Assembly: GCF_024462775.1 (NCBI RefSeq)
Contig: NZ_JANGCE010000005.1
Coordinates: 62,001 to 126,000 of the forward strand
Direction: 5' to 3'
Length of the DNA stretch: 64,000 nucleotides
From: Butyricicoccus faecihominis
GTDB taxonomy: Bacteria > Bacillota > Clostridia > Oscillospirales > Butyricicoccaceae
Positions 59,691-64,000 of this stretch are shown in pieces; positions within the stretch are counted from its first letter, which is position 1; the number at the start of each line of letters is the position of its first letter. The notes beneath the pieces are model-generated. The model saw only the letters and a list, made by a program, of their open reading frames with translations, searched no databases and had not been told where the DNA came from. Both the position numbers and the translations under genes were made by a program.

Positions 59691-61276
59691 TCGCGGAGGA
59701 CGAACCGCTGGAGCGCCGTGCGCTGCGGAAGATCATCGGCGGCGCGTTTTCGGACATCGTGCTGCTGCCGGACGCGACCAACGGCCGCGAAACAGTGGCC
59801 AGAGTGGGGCGGTTCGACCCGGACCTGCTGCTGCTCGATATCCAAATGCCGTATTTAAACGGGATCGAGGTGCTGAAGACGCTGCGCGCGGGCGGATATC
59901 CGGGCGAGATCATCATACTGACCGCGCACGATCAATTCGATTACGTAAAGGACGCGCTGAACTACGGCGCGAACGCGTTTTTACTAAAGCCCGAAACAAA
60001 GGACAAGATCGTCCGCACGGTGGGCGAAAGTCTGGAACGGCTCAGTTGTACGCGGCAGCGGCAGATGACGCAGCAGCAGAAGGAAAGCATTTTGGCCGGT
60101 ATGGCGGACTATATCGTGCGGGAGACCATTTTGCGCATTGTCGACGGCGACGAACCGACGCCCGAAATGCTGCGGCAGCTGGCGGAAATGGGCATTTCGT
60201 TTTCGACCGGCTTCTTCGCCATTGTCGAACTCCGGTGGCGGGATTTGGAACAGGCCGCGCTTGCGCCGGACCGGCAGCGGTCGAATTTGGAGAAAGCGCG
60301 GCAGGCGGTCAAGGGCGGACTGCGCTTGGATGGGATGACCGTGGTGTCCCCGGTGCGGGGCGGCACGTTTTCGGTGTTTCTCGCCTCGTCCAAGCTGCGC
60401 AGTATGATCTGGTATCGGTATGTCGTATCCGAGCTGGCAAAGCAAATTACAGAGCTGGTGCGCGGCGCGCTGCTTCTGACGCCGCGGATCGGCGTGGGTG
60501 GGGCGAAAACCGAGATCGGCCATTTCCGGCAATCTTACTTAGAGAGCGTACAAGCGCTTTACCAGACTAGCGAGGAGAAAAACGCGGCCGTACACGAGCC
60601 GCACTATTTGAAAGCGCTGGACGACTGCGCGGCGCAGATCGGCCGGATGGATACCGCGGGGGACGCCGGGCAGCTGATACGGCAGGCGGATGAGCTGCTG
60701 AGCGGTCTGCTCGACCAGCCCGCCGCCCGCACGATCGAGGAGACGCGCGGGCTGGCGGCGGTGTTTTGGATCAGCCTGTATAAGCACTTTGAGCCGGATT
60801 ATGAGACGAACGGCCGGTATGAGATCCGCGCGGACGAGCTGTCCGACGCGCCGGACGCCGGGGCGGTGCGCGCGCTGGTGCGCGATAAGCTGGGCGCGCT
60901 GCTCGCGGCGCGGCGCAAGCAAACGGCGATCAGCCCGGTGGTGCGCCGCGCGATGCAGCACATCCAGCGGCACTATGCGGACGATCTGTCGCTCGATGCG
61001 ATGTCGCAGGCGCTGGGGGTGACGCCCGCCTATATCAGCTTCCTGCTGCGCCGGGAGCTGGGGCAGACCTTTTCCGAGTATCTGCTCGACGTGCGCATGG
61101 GACACCTGCGCACGCTGCTGCAAGAGGGCGACTATTCGGTCAGCGAGCTGGCGGGCAGGCTGGGCTACAAGGACGCGGCGTATTTTTGCCGCGTCGTCAA
61201 AAAGGCAATGGGAAAAACCGTGGGACAGATCAAGAACGAACTGCGGGCGGACGGAAGCCCGCCCGAACCGGAATGA
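59675..61276 (+). CDS. YesN-type response regulator with AraC DNA-binding domain
   Basis: 533 residues. Receiver with LIAEDEPLERRAL, phospho-acceptor D55 (LLLLDIQMPYLNG) and LLKPETK. A ~300-residue middle region follows, then an AraC/XylS helix-turn-helix at the C-terminus (DDLSLDAMSQALGVTPAYIS and DYSVSELAGRLGYKDAAYF). It is the partner of the upstream kinase and probably activates the sugar importer operon. Confidence 0.93.
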   Translation: MYSLLIAEDEPLERRALRKIIGGAFSDIVLLPDATNGRETVARVGRFDPDLLLLDIQMPYLNGIEVLKTLRAGGYPGEIIILTAHDQFDYVKDALNYGANAFLLKPETKDKIVRTVGESLERLSCTRQRQMTQQQKESILAGMADYIVRETILRIVDGDEPTPEMLRQLAEMGISFSTGFFAIVELRWRDLEQAALAPDRQRSNLEKARQAVKGGLRLDGMTVVSPVRGGTFSVFLASSKLRSMIWYRYVVSELAKQITELVRGALLLTPRIGVGGAKTEIGHFRQSYLESVQALYQTSEEKNAAVHEPHYLKALDDCAAQIGRMDTAGDAGQLIRQADELLSGLLDQPAARTIEETRGLAAVFWISLYKHFEPDYETNGRYEIRADELSDAPDAGAVRALVRDKLGALLAARRKQTAISPVVRRAMQHIQRHYADDLSLDAMSQALGVTPAYISFLLRRELGQTFSEYLLDVRMGHLRTLLQEGDYSVSELAGRLGYKDAAYFCRVVKKAMGKTVGQIKNELRADGSPPEPE

Positions 61277-61295
61277 GACAGGAGGCCTTCGGAGC

Positions 61296-63098
61296 ATGAT
61301 GTGCAGGCAGTTTGCGCGTAACGGGGTGGACCCCGCGCGCCCGGACGCGCCGATGTTTTACGGCGCGTTTGAGGAGTTTGTAGAGGTGGGCGGTAGAAAG
61401 CGGCGGTATATCACATATATTCCCGAAAACGCGGCGGCGTCTACGGCGGGGCTCATGCTTCTGCCCGAGGACGGGCGCACCGCGGAGCAGGTATTGGAGG
61501 AAAGCGTATGGCAATGCCTTGCGGACGGGGAGCTATGCAAGGAAAAGCTGATCCTGTGTATACTGGAAGCGGAAAGCGGCGTGTGGCACACGGACGAGCC
61601 GTATGACTGCCGGGATGGGGACGCCGCCTATGTGGAAGCGGTGTTTCAGGATATCTGCCGCCGCAACCGTTTCTGTATCCACGAAGCGAAATATTACATG
61701 GCCGGCTATCGGCAGGGCGCGGTGATCGCGCACAAGGCGGTTTTGAAGCACCCGAGCGTGTACGCCGGTCTGGCCTGCGTGGGCGATAGCGGGGTGGAAA
61801 CCGCTTACCGTGTGGCGGCGGACGGTAAGCTGTGCACCGACCTGTGCGGTTTTGAGGACCCGGACGCGCGGCAGGGCATCCGGGCGGGCGACATTCCCGT
61901 CCCCGTGTGGATGATCGCGGAGGGGGAACCGGAAGCGGACTGGCGGGAAACGCTAAGTGATTGGCGCGCACACTGCGGCGCGGACGCGGCGTCGCGCCGC
62001 GACCGTGAAACCATTTGCTATACGCGCACGGCGCAAACGCCCTATCCGGAAAATCAGGAAAGCGCGGCCTACCGCGTGTGGGAAAGCCGCATTCCCCATG
62101 CCGGTGACCGGGACGGCGCGCTGGTAAATCAGCGGATCTGGAAGGACTTTCTTTACGGCGTGCGGCGATGGATGGCTGACCCGGGCGGCAGCCTGCGGCT
62201 GACGCGGGACCCGGTGCGTGATCTGGGCATGGAGTACCGCTATGAGCAGGTGAACGGTTGGATGCGCGAATGGTATATATACCGGCCTCGGCAGGTACGC
62301 GAAGCACCGTCGCGCCCCGCGCCCGTTGTGCTGGCGCTGCACGGCTACACCTGCACGGGCGAGATATATATCGGTAACAGCGGCTGGCATGAGATCGCGG
62401 ATCGGTACGGCCTGATCGCGGTGTTCCCAAGCGCCGTGTTCGGCACGATCGAGGGCGCGCGTGAAAATAAAGCGGCCAAAAAAGAAAACACCGCGCTGCC
62501 CGCGTGGAATCTGTTTGCAAAGCCGGATGGACCGGACGAGATACGCTTTGTTCGGCACATACTGGACACGCTCTGCGCAGAGAGCGCGGTGGACCGGTCG
62601 CGCGTTTATGTGACCGGGCACTCGATGGGCTCGCTGATGACGCAGCTTTTGGCAATGGCCATGCCTGAGGAATTTGCGGCGGCGGCCCCCTGCTCGGGCG
62701 TTTTGTTCGAGGAGCTGGGCGACCGGCTGCTGGAAAATCCGGCGATTCGGCAGCCGCAAAATGAAATGCCGATTTGGATGTTTGTGGGCGAGCAGGAGCC
62801 GTGGCTGTTCCCGCACCTACCGGAGGGGGACAACAAACCGGCCGAGACCATCCGCCTATGGTGGGCGCGCAACCGGATGCCGGGGCCCGCGCCGCGGTCC
62901 TTTACAGAGGGCTGGACGGTCCACCGGGAGCGCTGGCACGATCTGACTTTCCGTAAGGCAGGCGCCCCGGCGATCCGCTACACATGGGTGGATTACCTGC
63001 CCCATGCGACGATGCCCGAGATGTCGCTGCGCATTTGGGAGGAGTTTTTTGCACACTGGACACGCGGCGCAGACGGAAAAGCGGTTTGGCGCGAGTAA
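61296..63098 (+). CDS. Tandem alpha/beta-hydrolase, PHB depolymerase/feruloyl esterase-like
   Basis: 600 residues without signal peptide, starting 20 bases after the regulator gene. The C-terminal half (from ~340) is a complete esterase: oxyanion segment ALHGYTCTGE, nucleophile elbow VTGHSMGSL (S443) and catalytic His in YLPHAT (H570). The N-terminal half has the same fold but its elbow reads MAGYRQG (Arg at 139 in place of Ser), so it is probably catalytically dead and may bind substrate or dimerise. The family cleaves ester bonds in polyesters, feruloyl or acetyl sugars; linkage to a sugar importer suggests deacylation of an imported esterified sugar. Confidence 0.82.
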   Translation: MMCRQFARNGVDPARPDAPMFYGAFEEFVEVGGRKRRYITYIPENAAASTAGLMLLPEDGRTAEQVLEESVWQCLADGELCKEKLILCILEAESGVWHTDEPYDCRDGDAAYVEAVFQDICRRNRFCIHEAKYYMAGYRQGAVIAHKAVLKHPSVYAGLACVGDSGVETAYRVAADGKLCTDLCGFEDPDARQGIRAGDIPVPVWMIAEGEPEADWRETLSDWRAHCGADAASRRDRETICYTRTAQTPYPENQESAAYRVWESRIPHAGDRDGALVNQRIWKDFLYGVRRWMADPGGSLRLTRDPVRDLGMEYRYEQVNGWMREWYIYRPRQVREAPSRPAPVVLALHGYTCTGEIYIGNSGWHEIADRYGLIAVFPSAVFGTIEGARENKAAKKENTALPAWNLFAKPDGPDEIRFVRHILDTLCAESAVDRSRVYVTGHSMGSLMTQLLAMAMPEEFAAAAPCSGVLFEELGDRLLENPAIRQPQNEMPIWMFVGEQEPWLFPHLPEGDNKPAETIRLWWARNRMPGPAPRSFTEGWTVHRERWHDLTFRKAGAPAIRYTWVDYLPHATMPEMSLRIWEEFFAHWTRGADGKAVWRE

Positions 63099-63105
63099 AA
63101 GACAC

Positions 63106-63134
63106 TTGCGGCGGGTGGTACAAAGCGGTATAAT
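63106..63134 (+). promoter_or_regulatory. Promoter of the pyridoxamine-phosphate-oxidase-like gene
   Basis: Plus strand: -35 TTGCGG (63106-63111), 17-base spacer, -10 TATAAT (63129-63134). It begins just after the stop codon of the esterase gene, so the next gene is transcribed on its own. Confidence 0.75.
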
Positions 63135-63169
63135 GCCCTTAACAAGCAGCGGAAGGAAGGGAAAATACC

Positions 63170-63589
63170 ATGATGCGTGACCCGGAAAAGACCATCGGCA
63201 ACCTGATCGACAAGCAATCGGTCGCCATGCTCGGCTCGGTGGATGAAAACGGCTTTCCAAACATTAAGGCAATGCTGCCGCCCCGCAAGCGGGAGGGGAT
63301 CCGTGTGTTCTATTTCACCACCAACCTGTCCTCGCGGCGGGCAAAGCAGTTTGAGCAAAACCCCAAGGCCTGCCTTTACTTTTGCGACAAGCGGTTTTAC
63401 CGCGGCGTACAGCTCACCGGCACGGCGGAGGTGCTGACCATCGACGAAGCCAAGCGCATGATCTGGCGCGAGGGCGATACCCAGTATTACGCCGGCGGCG
63501 TGACCGACCCGGATTACTGCGTTCTGCGCGTCACGGTGACCGAGGGCCGCTATTACGCCAACTTCAAGTCCGAGGATTTTGTGATATAG
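63170..63589 (+). CDS. Pyridoxamine 5'-phosphate oxidase-like flavin-binding protein
   Basis: 139 residues. A split-barrel fold of the general stress protein 26/PNPOx-like family: SVAMLGSVDENGFPNIKAML, FYFTTNLSSRRAKQFEQNP, and ACLYFCDKRFYRGVQLTGTAEV. The family binds FMN or F420-like cofactors and reduces or senses small compounds. Two ATG codons are adjacent at the start (63170 and 63173); GGAAGGAAGGG precedes them. Confidence 0.9.
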   Translation: MMRDPEKTIGNLIDKQSVAMLGSVDENGFPNIKAMLPPRKREGIRVFYFTTNLSSRRAKQFEQNPKACLYFCDKRFYRGVQLTGTAEVLTIDEAKRMIWREGDTQYYAGGVTDPDYCVLRVTVTEGRYYANFKSEDFVI

Positions 63590-63608
63590 GGAATCGCTGA
63601 AACGGCGA

Positions 63609-63653
63609 AAAAAAGGCTACGACGAAACGCAAATCGTCGCAGCCTCTTTTTTT
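63609..63653. terminator. Bidirectional terminator
   Basis: Arms AGGCT-CGACGA (63614-63625) and TCGTCG-AGCCT (63634-63645) with one interrupting base each, flanked by A-run on the left and T-run on the right. It ends both the flavoprotein gene and the convergent ttcA gene. Confidence 0.85.
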
Positions 63654-64000
63654 AGGAGTCTTTCTTCGGTTCTCTCGCGCGGTCGGGCGCCCAGCCCTTG
63701 AGGGGGTAACGCTGCATGGCGCCGAAAATGCGCTCGCGCAGGCCGGGCATCTGCTTTTCGAGCGTTTGCAGCAGCTCCTTGATCTCCTGCCGCTTGGTGT
63801 TGCCGTCCGCCGGGCAGGGATTGTGCACGATCGGCAGATCGAAGCGCTTGGCGAACGAGCGCACAAAGTGTTCCGGCGTATACAAAAGCGGGCGGATCAA
63901 CGTGATCCCGCACCGGTCGAGAAAGGTGACCGGCTGAAAGCAGGAAATACGCCCTTCATAAAATAGCGAGAGCATGTAGGTTTCCACCACATCGTCAAAA
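63652..64000 (-). CDS. ttcA: tRNA 2-thiocytidine biosynthesis protein TtcA (partial, 5' part outside window)
   Basis: The frame is open to the window edge. The visible C-terminal portion reads (FDD)VVETYMLSLFYEGRISCFQP, then LIRPLLYTPEHFVRSFA and IVHNPCPADGNTKRQEI, matching the second half of TtcA: the DDVVETxxLNLFYEG helix and the conserved Cys in NPCP that helps bind the iron-sulfur cluster. The enzyme thiolates C32 of some tRNAs. The N-terminal PP-loop and CxxC lie beyond position 64,000. Confidence 0.88.
   Translation of the reverse strand, partial: FDDVVETYMLSLFYEGRISCFQPVTFLDRCGITLIRPLLYTPEHFVRSFAKRFDLPIVHNPCPADGNTKRQEIKELLQTLEKQMPGLRERIFGAMQRYPLKGWAPDRAREPKKDS

Overview
The window looks like the chromosome of a GC-rich Clostridia (probably Oscillospirales-type gut anaerobe). 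This is inferred from the Firmicutes-type class III fructose-bisphosphatase, a YesM/YesN two-component pair, LexA/DinR-type SOS box, AGGAGG ribosome sites with frequent TTG/GTG starts, and a Tn1549-like conjugative element. I cannot name the species.

Positions 1 to about 18,530 are the end of an integrative and conjugative element (ICE), all on the minus strand and lower in GC than the rest. It starts with ParA and ParB at the element end, then a 2,720-residue methylase-helicase, several element proteins of unknown function, a HipA-like kinase, a TOPRIM protein, small proteins and a ribbon-helix-helix protein. The integrase and transfer genes must lie left of position 1. The element end cuts the last gene of a chromosomal operon, a cyclophilin-like lipoprotein.

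Positions 18,489-26,739 are that operon (leftward): small cytosolic protein, cyclophilin-like lipoprotein, DUF3737 beta-helix protein, LysE-type exporter, secreted Ntn hydrolase, PaaK-like adenylating enzyme, ABC ATPase and FtsX-like permease, and the truncated lipoprotein. A LysR gene is read divergently, and both promoters and an operator-like palindrome are visible. Positions 27,967-36,428 hold an eCIS-type DUF4157 double-zincin protein, tRNA-Ser(GGA), a DUF853 ATPase, and a complete branched-chain amino acid ABC operon (livKHMGF) ending in a cytidylate-kinase-like gene.

Positions 36,710-40,024 are an accessory island: two inverted copies of a ~400-bp GC-rich repeat enclose 2.5 kb of AT-rich DNA with a SLOG-domain protein, a tiny membrane protein, tandem Xre regulators, an Arc-like protein and regulator debris. 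The right repeat runs into the 3' end of a CPA2 antiporter gene, which has a clear fluoride riboswitch and promoter. Then come a heterodimeric ABC exporter with a MarR regulator, an SOS-regulated DNA polymerase IV operon, an orphan sensor kinase, and a response regulator/kinase/secreted protein/VanY-type carboxypeptidase cluster.

Positions 52,353-64,000 contain fructose-bisphosphatase, a rightward sugar ABC operon (binding protein, permease, ATPase) followed by YesM/YesN-type regulators and a tandem alpha/beta-hydrolase, a pyridoxamine-phosphate-oxidase-like protein, and the 3' part of ttcA. No CRISPR array, rRNA or complete insertion sequence was seen.
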